Shown here in pieces: positions 36,301 through 41,458 of a stretch of 64,000 bases of DNA. This stretch comes from Ostrinia nubilalis (taxonomy: Eukaryota; Arthropoda; Insecta; Lepidoptera; Crambidae): the NCBI RefSeq assembly GCF_963855985.1, contig NC_087109.1, positions 7,522,001-7,586,000 of the forward strand. Direction: 5' to 3'. The notes beneath the pieces are model-generated. The model saw only the letters and a list, made by a program, of their open reading frames with translations. It did not search any database and had not been told where the DNA came from. The number at the start of each line of letters is the position of its first letter. The first letter of the stretch is position 1. A program made the position numbers and the translations under genes.

Positions 36301-39211
36301 TATTAAGATTGAAGGTCAGATACCGCTGCTTTAGGAGCTAAATGCTCCACAGGGCTTGGTGGACTACGCGTGGGACGACGACGGCGCCGGCGGCGGCGAG
36401 GCCGGCGACGAGCAGATGAAGACGAAGGTCAGTCTTAGGACCAGGGTTCCGTATTAGGGCACCCCCGCGAGGGTCAATAGCGATTGTACAAAGCGTTTCT
36501 TACCCGTTTGCTCATTTGCGTTTCATTTACGTTTCACACATGTATCCATAGCTATTGCACGAAGCTGATAGATATGAAATAGATCGAATCTTACTCGCTT
36601 GTTCTTTGGCGTTTCGTTTATACTTCGAATAAAATAAATACGAGAATTTTAGTGCGAGTGAGAGAAATTGCAGTTGAACTCATCATGGTTGCGCGCTTCA
36701 TGTTTGTTAATCGAATAACAAAAGTTACGAAATTAAAACGAGATTTTAGTTTGAGTGCTTATACAACGAAACCACAAGAGAAGTTACAATGAAAATTGAT
36801 GGGTGGGTCGAGTTACTAGGGCAAAAGTTTCCCTGATTGATCATTCAAGATTGAGAAGGTTAGAAAGCTGCTTTAGAAGCTATAACACACAGGGCACCGA
36901 CTACACGCAGTGGGCGCAGCTGTTCCGAACCCTCGGCATGTTCAGCGAGGCTGACGCCATTGAGCAGAAGATGAAGACGAAGGTCAGTCATTGAGACTTC
37001 TTCGTGATGAGCTATTTTCGTGGGTAATGTCAGACCAATAAGGTCGAAATTGGCTCGCGTTTCATGTCTGTTAAATGAAATAGTCTGTGTTGCATTTCAA
37101 TGAATAGAGTCGCGGCAGCCAAATTTTTTTCCACCGCGGTGAGTCGAGCTCAAGCTATTTTATAATTACATCCAATGACAAGAAGGTTGATATGACTCGT
37201 GTTTTTTTCACGTCTATGTTGAATAAAATCTGCATTTGAATAAAAAAAGAGGCGCGCCATCAAAATGTTGCTTCACCGCGGTGAGTCAGAGATCAATTTA
37301 CATTGGCCAATACATACGGGGGGAGAGAATTCAGCTTAGGTCGTAGGTACACTTGGAAATGGTTAGAATACCGCTGCTTTAGGAGGTCATGATACACAGG
37401 ACGCAGACTACAGCGCGCAGTGGGTCGACTACTACCGGACCATCGGCAAGTTCAAGGAGGCCGAGGCGGTTGAGGCGCAAATGAGGATGAAGGTCAGTCG
37501 AAGGGCATAGACGATGTGCAAATTGAACGAAAACACTTTATGTTGAGGGTAGAAAAGTCCTTTTTTCAATGTCCTAATGTAGGCTTTAAAAAGAGTTCGA
37601 TTCTGTTAGATAATGCCGTTATGTGCATCCGAATTGGCGATCCTGGGTTCAAAATTGTTTATCTGTTAAAATGTAAAATTCAGGTATGGGTATCGAAATT
37701 ATTCATCATTTTACAACGTCATCATTAATTCATTCTCCTTTAAAGATATGTATGGTATGTATAAATTCCCAAAAAGTAAGTGATTTAGACCTTCCACCAT
37801 AAGCGACTGTAGAGCCAAACAAAATTAAATGTCCCTACAGATATAATATGAAGTTTAGTGTTAAACTATGTAATTGGCTAACACGTCTTTAAACTGCTCT
37901 GTTGATTGTTTACATGTTTTTTCCTTTTTTTTCTTTTCAGATAGAAAAGATTACTATTATTTTGCTGAACACTGTTTTTGTTTATTTAATTTTTTTTACT
38001 GTGCTGCGCGAATTTTGTGTTCGCTTACCTTGCTGTTTTTTGTTTCATTATAAAATGGCCGTATCTTTTGACTGCATTTAATATGTGATGTTACACGAAG
38101 AGATCTACTAGATACCTTAACCTGTTCTCGGGATTAAGGGTCTAGTCTGATCTGACAACCAACCCTACAAGGGTTAAGGGGTGGTTCAGAACTTCAGACA
38201 GTGATAATCACGCGGTTGCTGGACTTTCTCGTACATTTGAATCACATCGTAAGAACTTGTCTGGATCACGGTTTTTTACTCGCGCGATCGTGGGGTAACT
38301 AGAGATTCATTCTCAAAACGCGCGACTGCATGTAGACGAGAGTGTATGAATCTATCGTTTCTCAGGAACGCGTGTTACGAATCGCGCGGTATTGAGATAC
38401 TAGAGGTTCATACATTCTGTCCATAGTAGTATTGCGTTTTACCAATTATTTTACAATGAAAACTTTTTCATAGTCAAAACGCGCGACTGCACGTGGACAG
38501 AATATATGAACCTCTAGTTTCTCAAGATCGCGCGATTAGAAACGCGTCATCTGGGCAAGGTCTAACCGCCAGATTAGCGATTCTTCTCAGCACTTGCCAA
38601 ATGTTGGTCTCGAAGCGCTGGTAGGGTAAAAAGATTGAGACATGTAGAGGCTCTTTAAGAGCAAAATATTTGACGACTTGTAAGTACTGTATTAGTCTAT
38701 ACAAATAAACTTTGACTAAAGCCTGGTCCGTGAGCACGTAGAATCCCGTCCAATGACCCCAAGCCTCCCATCTCTATCGCTCGCGCGTAATTATGTTGCT
38801 GTCGCGCTCGCACACTCACTGCGGGCGCCCGTCACACAGTCGCGACAGCAACATAATTACGCGCGAGCGATAGGGATGGGTAGCTTGGGGTCATTGGACG
38901 GGATTCTATGTGCTCATGGACCAGGCTTTACCTCAATAGCTCGCCAACAAACCGCGAAGTTACCACTTCTGAACCAGGCCTAAACAAACCACCTTAAAGC
39001 CCAATATTCACATACACACCTGCTCCTCCAGCAAAGTCAGCAAGCGAGTCCAGCGCCGCCCGCGCCGCCTGCGACGGCGTCAACCAGCGCGGCGGCCATG
39101 ATGTCGGGACAGTACCAGCAGTACCCGATGTATGCGGGCGGCGTGTACCCGGGGTACAACTATCCCTATGCCGGAGGAGTGGCGCAAGGCCAGGACCACC
39201 AGCAATGGTGA
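12236..39211 (+). CDS. Psi: P-element somatic inhibitor (PSI), KH-domain splicing regulator, whole gene
   Basis: The reconstructed coding sequence uses 18 exons (12236-12319, 12614-12732, 13828-13982, 15071-15209, 15589-15742, 16227-16358, 16652-16819, 17359-17489, 19364-19439, 24383-24542, 25579-25739, 26430-26585, 27383-27515, 33162-33328, 36353-36427, 36893-36982, 37400-37492, 39032-39211). All phases agree and the product is about 790 residues. There are four KH domains with GxxG loops: GRGG near 121, GKNG near 233, GRGG near 330 and GRGG near 438. They are followed by Gly-rich linkers and a C-terminal set of AB motifs (DYSxQWxxYYRSxG...EAEAIE). FUBP/PSI proteins are nuclear; in Drosophila PSI binds U1-70K through its AB motifs and represses P-element intron 3 splicing, and in Bombyx PSI acts in male-specific doublesex splicing. 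Function here is inferred from family. Oddities: multiplied AB exons, partial exon copies after exons 10 and 11, and an ambiguous C-terminus. Confidence 0.93.
12614..12732 (+). CDS. Psi: PSI exon 2
   Basis: Continues the helix as [11 protein letters not shown], then a KR/KK-containing likely nuclear localisation segment ([14 protein letters not shown]) and a glutamine run encoded by CAA repeats. It ends ATG AG before GTAAGA, phase 2. The acceptor is TTGTAG; a second AG (GCAG) six bases on would also hold frame. Confidence 0.88.
12733..13827 (+). other. PSI intron 2
   Basis: No repeat of note and no extra exon seen. Confidence 0.5.
13828..13982 (+). CDS. Psi: PSI exon 3: polyalanine tract and start of KH1
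   Basis: Encodes about 12 alanines from GCG/GCA repeats, a Pro run, then the beginning of KH1 ([13 protein letters not shown]). The acceptor CCTTCAG joins AG|T in phase. The GC-rich triplet repeats make length variation likely. Confidence 0.88.
14033..14242. mobile_element. Palindromic MITE, copy 1 (TA target)
   Basis: Inverted arms begin AAGCCTGGTCCGTGAGCACG and pair over nearly the whole 210 bp. TA flanks both sides. Other copies lie at 38719-38928 and, degraded, at 16890-17056. Open frames across it (with LARNYxAVA) are repeat artefacts. Confidence 0.88.
14245..15070 (+). other. Remainder of PSI intron 3
   Basis: AT-rich; nothing recognised beyond the MITE at its 5' side. It ends in TTGTTTGTAG. 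Confidence 0.5.
15071..15209 (+). CDS. Psi: PSI exon 4: KH1 core
   Basis: Reads [13 protein letters not shown] then [11 protein letters not shown] and [13 protein letters not shown], which is the GxxG loop, variable loop and last helix of KH1. The donor is GTAAGT; phase 2 out. Confidence 0.93.
15589..15742 (+). CDS. Psi: PSI exon 5: end of KH1 and glycine-rich linker
   Basis: Ends the KH1 helix (KELVNQIV) and continues into a linker with three glycine runs encoded by GGC repeats, closing GLGTT before GTGAGT. Phase 0. Confidence 0.9.
15743..16226 (+). other. PSI intron 5
   Basis: No exon or named repeat seen. The 3' end reads CTATAGCAG, giving two possible acceptors three bases apart. Confidence 0.5.
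16227..16358 (+). CDS. Psi: PSI exon 6: KH2 first half
   Basis: Reads [18 protein letters not shown] and [15 protein letters not shown]; the GKNG loop marks KH2. The start is either 16227 (CAG included) or 16230 because of a tandem TAGCAG acceptor. It ends NTEY before GTAAGT. Confidence 0.92.
16652..16819 (+). CDS. Psi: PSI exon 7: KH2 second half and linker
   Basis: [17 protein letters not shown] followed by [11 protein letters not shown] completes KH2. The linker [16 protein letters not shown] follows. The acceptor is CCCACAG and the donor GTGAGT, phase 0 on both sides. Confidence 0.92.
16890..17056. mobile_element. Palindromic MITE, copy 2 (degraded)
   Basis: Shares the ATATTGCTGTCGCGCTCGCA centre and the GGATGGGTAGCTTGGGGTCA arm with the copies at 14033 and 38719, but its left terminus is lost and the arms are diverged. 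Confidence 0.8.
17359..17489 (+). CDS. Psi: PSI exon 8: KH3
   Basis: [16 protein letters not shown] with [16 protein letters not shown] encodes the KH3 core. It ends GDK AG before GTAAGG, phase 2. Confidence 0.93.
17645..17911. mobile_element. hAT-type MITE
   Basis: The termini CAGTGTTTTTCAACC and the inverted GGTTGAAATAGACTG bound 267 bp. Flanking 8-mers GCTTAGAG and GCTTAGGC agree at six of eight positions, consistent with an aged TSD. Confidence 0.75.
17917..18364. repeat. Long palindrome with a third arm copy
   Basis: 17917-18302 starts GGCCGTTTGTAGACATCC and ends with its inverse, and the arms pair almost completely. 18303-18364 repeats the right arm once more in direct orientation. 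Confidence 0.85.
18755..18863. mobile_element. Small MITE
   Basis: Inverted termini TAGGCCTAAGATGCGC at 18756 and near 18862, about 108 bp, with CAGT repeated next to both ends. Confidence 0.75.
18864..19363 (+). other. 3' part of PSI intron 8
   Basis: Nothing recognised except a short direct repeat of ATTCGAAG-type sequence near 19030-19065. It ends GTTTTTAG. Confidence 0.45.
19364..19439 (+). CDS. Psi: PSI exon 9: end of KH3
   Basis: [16 protein letters not shown] and IEDLISSVN complete the KH3 last strand and helix. The donor is GTGAGT, phase 0. Confidence 0.92.
19591..19690 (+). repeat. tRNA-derived SINE
   Basis: GAAGCCACGATAGCCGAATG holds an A-box-like segment and GAGTTCGAACCCC a B box. 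The same unit recurs on the minus strand at about 26880-26990, 48605-48845 and 55440-55560. Just after it, ACTAGCTTTCCGCCCGCGGC at 19747 begins a second common repeat. Confidence 0.8.
20475..21484 (+). CDS. Harbinger SANT/Myb-like DNA-binding protein
   Basis: Three exons: 20475-20543, 20632-20741 and 20824-21484. Starts [15 protein letters not shown], then [35 protein letters not shown] and KTGGGPP, the pattern of the Harbinger-associated Myb/SANT (MADF-like) domain. A long acidic middle, a KKKRK basic patch and a C-terminal coiled-coil-like helix ([16 protein letters not shown]) follow; about 280 residues. In other PIF/Harbinger systems this partner brings the transposase into the nucleus and onto the ends. 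The exon 2 donor (AC|GTTGGT) is chosen because it alone preserves frame with exon 3. No disabling mutation seen. Confidence 0.82.
22339..23710 (-). CDS. Harbinger DDE transposase (HARBI1-like), copy 1
   Basis: Four minus-strand exons: 23710-23444, 23373-23092, 22937-22550 and 22469-22339; splice phases agree and the stop is TGA. Exon 2 has the helix-turn-helix-like [13 protein letters not shown] and the first catalytic Asp in GAIDCTHI. Exon 3 has the second Asp in [10 protein letters not shown], then [14 protein letters not shown] and the Glu in [17 protein letters not shown], ending in [10 protein letters not shown]. These are the DDE_Tnp_4 (HARBI1) hallmarks, all present. The start may be M at 23710 or the M four codons later. 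It appears intact and is identical at protein level to copy 2 over the stretches compared. Confidence 0.88.
24162..24277. mobile_element. MITE with ATGCCCGTTTTCA termini, copy 1
   Basis: Inverted termini TGCCCGTTTTCATCATCA and TAATGAAAACGAACAT enclose about 115 bp. A shorter relative lies at 55351-55414. Confidence 0.65.
24383..24542 (+). CDS. Psi: PSI exon 10: RGG-like linker and first half of KH4
   Basis: [16 protein letters not shown] leads through a Gly/Arg region to [20 protein letters not shown], with the KH4 GxxG completed by exon 11. The acceptor is AACACAG and the donor GTAAGT; phase 1 out. It is followed by five partial copies of itself. Confidence 0.92.
24555..25171 (+). repeat. 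Tandem array of five partial copies of PSI exon 10 with 5' splice sites
   Basis: Copies ending at 24689, 24813, 24928, 25043 and 25167 each repeat the exon's 3' part (CCGGAGATCCGGGTCAC to GGCCGGG). The first four keep a GTAAGT donor and about 35 bp of intron; the last has GTAAAT. Spacing between successive donors is 147, 124, 115, 115 and 124 bp. Only the first copy retains the GGACAAAGGAACGGCGAC part. None has a convincing 3' splice site. The joins fall at GGTCGCGG, which occurs in the exon and, in the array, before each copy. Confidence 0.95.
25579..25739 (+). CDS. Psi: PSI exon 11: second half of KH4
   Basis: [35 protein letters not shown] and [11 protein letters not shown] complete KH4. 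The acceptor is TTGCACAG and the donor GTAAGT; phase 0 out. Confidence 0.93.
25745..26150 (+). repeat. GAGCTAGCTCGCGA-type short repeats
   Basis: Units of about 20-25 bp based on AGCTAATAAGTCATGACGCG and AGCTCGCGAACTAA recur many times with partial palindromy. They surround the partial copy of exon 11. Confidence 0.85.
25895..25981 (+). repeat. Partial copy of PSI exon 11 with 5' splice site
   Basis: 87 bp repeat the 3' half of exon 11 ([27 protein letters not shown]) and end at ATG before GTGAGT. The copy differs at several, mostly synonymous, third positions and one Glu to Gly. No 3' splice site is visible directly before it. Confidence 0.92.
26430..26585 (+). CDS. Psi: PSI exon 12: glycine-rich linker
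   Basis: Begins [11 protein letters not shown], then glycine runs separated by GDYYG, then [16 protein letters not shown]. Phase 0 at both ends. Antisense alanine-rich ORF is a shadow of the GGC repeats. Confidence 0.9.
26678..26832. mobile_element. hAT-type MITE with perfect 8-bp TSD
   Basis: ACCAGGGC flanks both ends (26670-26677 and 26833-26840). Termini CAGTGGCGGAT and inverted CAGTCCTGGAT. 155 bp, in PSI intron 12. Confidence 0.88.
26880..26990 (-). repeat. tRNA-derived SINE fragment
   Basis: Minus-strand relative of the SINE at 19591: AAGTCGGCCAGTCCGTCGGC, CTTCACCGTTCGGCTATTGT, and GATCGATTCCGCGTTCC in place of the B box. Confidence 0.65.
27383..27515 (+). CDS. Psi: PSI exon 13: first AB motif
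   Basis: [18 protein letters not shown] then [18 protein letters not shown] is a canonical PSI AB motif. It ends in a glutamine run, phase 1 out. The acceptor GCAGCAG is tandem, allowing one CAG more or less. Confidence 0.92.
27516..27975 (+). other. 5' part of PSI intron 13
   Basis: AT-rich, nothing recognised before the transposon cluster. Confidence 0.45.
28390..29185 (-). pseudogene. LINE 3' end with RNase H domain (I/Jockey/R1-like)
   Basis: Read from 29185 leftward: [18 protein letters not shown], then after a frameshift [16 protein letters not shown] and [12 protein letters not shown] preceded by an in-frame stop, then [29 protein letters not shown] and WVAGHxG..NExAD are the RNase H catalytic blocks. 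A Cys/His segment ([18 protein letters not shown]) follows, typical of the C-terminus of such ORF2 proteins. At least one frameshift and one stop: dead. Confidence 0.8.
29790..30110 (-). pseudogene. Probable LINE ORF2 C-terminal fragment
   Basis: On the minus strand [18 protein letters not shown] resembles the C2H2-like ending of non-LTR retrotransposon proteins (C...F.akIG..SHLRAH). The rest is decayed. The region 29190-29790 shows nothing recognisable. Confidence 0.45.
30207..30440 (+). pseudogene. RTE-clade LINE ORF2 C-terminus
   Basis: [20 protein letters not shown] with [10 protein letters not shown] and a broken continuation through GGPTIWG and FG is the C-terminal part of RTE endonuclease/reverse transcriptase, matching the minus-strand copy at 57484-57765. 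A frame break occurs near 30330. Confidence 0.8.
31428..31695 (+). repeat. Poly-G minisatellite
   Basis: Five or six units of roughly 40-60 bp each, made of a CATACCCAGTTTCTGGCC core and a G run of up to about 20. On the Psi coding strand the G runs could form G-quadruplexes. Confidence 0.9.
32260..32751 (+). other. PSI intron 13 between transposons
   Basis: Nothing recognised; includes a short AAAT microsatellite near 32550-32568. Confidence 0.4.
32752..33140. mobile_element. MITE ending 21 bp before PSI exon 14
   Basis: Inverted termini AGGCCGGCAATACACGGAC and TCCGTGTATTGCCGGCCT enclose 389 bp. Internal AGCAGT/ACTGCT motifs repeat in both orientations. CATCG occurs next to both ends, suggesting a short TSD. 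The right end sits at 33140 and the exon acceptor at 33161. Confidence 0.85.
33162..33328 (+). CDS. Psi: PSI exon 14: second AB motif
   Basis: A Gly/Ser-rich start ([12 protein letters not shown]), VTPTPSG, then [17 protein letters not shown] and [13 protein letters not shown]. Phase 0 out. Codon use is very GC-rich compared with flanking introns. Confidence 0.92.
33350..33625 (+). repeat. Minisatellite, about 27-bp unit
   Basis: Nine or ten units of the form GTTACCCAyyTACAGAwGTT-CCCTGG start just after the exon 14 donor. Open frames on both strands here are artefacts of a repeat length divisible by three. Confidence 0.95.
33740..34195 (+). repeat. Longer minisatellite, about 135-bp unit
   Basis: Three to four diverged units share ACCTAGGGTTTTACTGCCAC, TAACCATTTTTCAGGA and ACTAATACGAT. 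Confidence 0.8.
34330..35270 (+). repeat. About 113-bp satellite, block 1
   Basis: About eight units; the conserved ones start GTTACATTGTGCCGTCTACT at 34754, 34866, 34979, 35093 and 35209 (spacing 112-116). Each contains GATACCGCTGCTTTAGGAGC, the same segment that stands immediately before the acceptors of PSI exons 15-17. The first units are more diverged. Confidence 0.95.
35271..35944 (+). other. Insertion interrupting the 113-bp satellite
   Basis: Unrelated sequence including an RTE-LINE 3' tail at 35538-35605 (GAGGCCTTTGTCCAGCAGTG, CTGAAACGAACGAACG). No ends with TIR or TSD were found. Confidence 0.6.
35945..36350 (+). repeat. About 113-bp satellite, block 2
   Basis: Three and a half units continue the array (GTTACATT at 36006, 36122 and 36232). 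The last unit runs without a break into the 3' splice site of exon 15. Confidence 0.95.
36353..36427 (+). CDS. Psi: PSI exon 15: degenerate AB-type exon
   Basis: 75 bp, phase 0-0, with acceptor GCTCCACAG and donor GTCAGT. Reads [19 protein letters not shown] then EQMKTK. It keeps VDYAW and the terminal EQMKTK of an AB exon, but the middle is replaced by an Asp/Gly stretch. Skipping would keep frame. Real use is uncertain. Confidence 0.55.
36893..36982 (+). CDS. Psi: PSI exon 16: AB motif
   Basis: [19 protein letters not shown] then [11 protein letters not shown]. 90 bp, phase 0-0, acceptor ACACACAG, donor GTCAGT. The motif order matches AB1 and AB2 though the tyrosine pair is replaced by LF. 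Confidence 0.85.
37400..37492 (+). CDS. Psi: PSI exon 17: AB motif
   Basis: [19 protein letters not shown] then [12 protein letters not shown]; 93 bp, phase 0-0, acceptor ATACACAG, donor GTCAGT. It is closest to exon 14, suggesting recent duplication of that exon. Confidence 0.88.
37493..38718 (+). other. 5' part of PSI intron 17
   Basis: AT-rich. 38280-38550 holds inverted CGCGCGA-containing blocks, with the pair TACTAGAGGTTCATACATTC (about 38400) and GAATATATGAACCTCTAG (about 38500): a MITE-like palindrome. No exon seen. Confidence 0.5.
38719..38928. mobile_element. Palindromic MITE, copy 3 (TA target)
   Basis: Same termini and size as copy 1 at 14033-14242 and flanked by TA. Arms pair over nearly the full length. 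Confidence 0.88.
39032..39211 (+). CDS. Psi: PSI exon 18: last recognised coding exon
   Basis: [31 protein letters not shown] and [16 protein letters not shown]: a Pro/Ala then Tyr/Gly-rich tail. Without splicing the frame reads TGG TGA (stop 39209-39211). A GTGAGT donor at 39208 lies inside that. Splicing to the acceptor at 41372 gives TG|A, also a stop. Splicing to the 9-bp exon at 42512 adds CPRSY before a stop. So the protein ends at or near QQ(W) in any of these cases. Confidence 0.85.
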   Translation, partial: QSQQASPAPPAPPATASTSAAAMMSGQYQQYPMYAGGVYPGYNYPYAGGVAQGQDHQQW

Positions 39212-39261
39212 GTGGCGTGTTTGATAAGGTGGAAGCTGAACTTTGGCTCATTAAAGGCCGA

Positions 39262-39590
39262 TTTACCCATATTAAGTAGATATAGGGATGATGACTGGGT
39301 AATGAAATTGAAATTCTATTTAGTCCGTCAGACAGATAATTAGAAAATATTAGACTCATATTTTTTATTTTTTTCCATAATCGAATAATTACAGTATTAT
39401 ATTGAGTTGAAATGTCGCGTGACGTCACTTTTGAGTAAAAATTCTACTCAAGCGTGACGTATCGCGCCATTTCAACTCGATGTAGCACTGTTATTATTTA
39501 ATTATGAAAGAAAATAAAAAATATGAGTAATTTTTTCTAATTTTATCTGTCTGACGGACAAATAATTTTGTCATCTAGCCTATTAGGTAA
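39262..39590. mobile_element. Palindromic MITE with GTCCGTCAGACAGATA arms, copy 1
   Basis: Outer TIRs are ATAGGGATGATGACTGGGTA and, inverted from the right, ATAGGCTAGATGACA. The inner arms contain TAGTCCGTCAGACAGATAAT and its inverse. A second copy lies at about 58435-58735 in the opposite orientation. Confidence 0.8.
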
Positions 39591-39808
39591 CTAAATTTTT
39601 ACTTAATTTTTCTGTCAAGTTGGTGGGCGGGGCTTGTTTGATTGACACGTTTTGACACTACAACTACTATAATAATAGAAGTGACGAGATAAATTAAAAT
39701 TTTAAATTGATGACCAGAAATAGACGTCTGTTTTAAGTGTGTGTAAAGCTCAGGGTAGACTCGGTTACAAGTAAAAAATAATGAAAAAGTATCAGCGTCT
39801 AGTATCTA

Positions 39809-39960
39809 ATGCCTGTATTCACAAACATTACTATGAGGTCTCACAGTACGCGTGGGCGCACAGGGTATAACAGGAACCAAACAGAGAGCTCTATTCAACG
39901 GTATGCGTTCGATTTGCTGCTTCACATAAGCAAGCATCGTTTGTGAAAACAGGCGTAAGA
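39809..39960. mobile_element. MITE with TATTCACAAAC termini, copy 1
   Basis: Termini GCCTGTATTCACAAACATTA and inverted CATCGTTTGTGAAAACAGGC. The same family is inverted at 49066-49206, sharing GAGGTCTCAC and the AGAGCTCTAT centre. Confidence 0.75.
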
Positions 39961-40308
39961 ATCAATTTGTTTCTATTCCGTAACAGATAGTCACAAAAAG
40001 TGCTCAAACATCTTAATAAAATTAAATTAATATTTTTTAAAGTTAATCCAAAGTTCAGCTTCCACGGAACTAGTTATGGGATGAGTTAGGTTCTTAGAAC
40101 GGATGAAGTAGGCAACTAAAGCCAGTTTACATGCAATACTACATTAAATACTATCATTTTAGCCACTGCAAGTATTTATTATTCAGCTATTTATGCCGAC
40201 CTGAAGCATTTGACGTCATTTATTTCCTTATTATAAAGGTGCTTACAATTAAACTGGTACTTTTTTATACAGTTCTGTTGTATAACATTACTTTTGTATT
40301 AAATAAGC

Positions 40309-40525
40309 GGCTATAAAATGCTACCCCGACAAATGTTACTTGGACATTACGTTACTCCGACACTACTGAATATCGACATGACTACTTCGACACTGCACTA
40401 CTCAGACAAACGATATTTTCCTTTGTCTAAGTAGTGTAGTGTCGAAGTAAAGTAATTTTGATATTCAGTAGTGTAGAAGTAACGTAATGTCGAAGTAACG
40501 TTCGTCGGAGTAGCATTTTATAGCC
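40309..40525. mobile_element. Palindromic MITE with GGCTATAAAATGCTA termini
   Basis: 217 bp whose two halves pair throughout (ATGTTACTTGGACATTACGT versus its inverse, and CAGTAGTGT blocks). TSD not identified. Confidence 0.85.
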
Positions 40526-41372
40526 AGTCTGTGTCAATGTGGTGTATTTGTTTACTCCAATTTTGATTAAACTAACCATAGACTAACCATTATAATATGT
40601 ATGCTGAATCAATTTAGTGATTCGACCTAAAAATAAAACAATTTCACAGTAAAATTTTCAGTGACGTTAAATATTTCTTGGTCTCCAGATTATTGTTACA
40701 AAATGAAATCTATGGCTTGATTCTATGTTTAGTAAAATATGCATGTGTGCTTCCAACCATTATTATTATATCTTGGGAATACGGTGTAATACATTGTCAT
40801 AACATTGTATTTAGATCCTGTGTTTTTATTTCAGGCGCTTATAATGTAAAATTTAATGTCTATTTTGGTGCATGTGTTAATACGGAGTTCTCTTTCAGTT
40901 TGCATGTTCGAATATTATTTGAACATATAAATATGCCCAATTGTAGTAATAATATATTCTGTAGTTTTGTAATATGTGTAGTAGATATTCTTTGATTGAC
41001 TTTTACATGTGTAGATTGTGACTCTGTATTATTTTAAGGTATCAGAGTTAAGATATCCCTTTGTGGATTTATTAACTTTGTATCACGATTATTTATAAGC
41101 TCCTCTTTATTTCTTGCTCTTGGTTACTTATTTCGTTATACTTACAAAATGCATTCATGATTATCTTATTTTTTGTTATACGTCACATCTACAGCGTGTA
41201 ATTATATGTTTTATTATGTATAATATTGACACTGCTATGTCACACATGTTTTACCATTGTTTAGTGTGTGTAGTGTTGCAGATGTAGGCCGTGCCGGGGT
41301 TGCCTGCTATCGACACATACAATACCACGTATAAATTCGCAATGTTGCCATGTCCGTTTGTTCTGATTGCAG
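40526..41372 (+). other. Intron or 3' UTR downstream of PSI exon 18
   Basis: T-rich sequence; could be 3' UTR of the unspliced form. No repeat recognised. Confidence 0.4.
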
Positions 41373-41458
41373 AAACCCGGAGGACGAGCCCCCAGCGAGG
41401 CCCGAGGACGATTGTAGCGTCGCATAACAACATGGCGGCCCTTTCACACACCCACAAT
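41373..41458 (+). other. Candidate PSI downstream exon
   Basis: Follows a good acceptor (GATTGCAG). In the frame continuing from exon 18 it reads NPEDEPPARPEDDCSVA and a stop at 41422-41424, but the junction codon itself is TGA. It may be a 3' UTR exon, or a coding exon inactivated in this allele. AATAAATAA follows at 41455. Confidence 0.45.

Noticed and set aside
34330..36350. CRISPR-like array
   Set aside because: Unit is contiguous satellite without spacers, in an intron of a eukaryotic gene.
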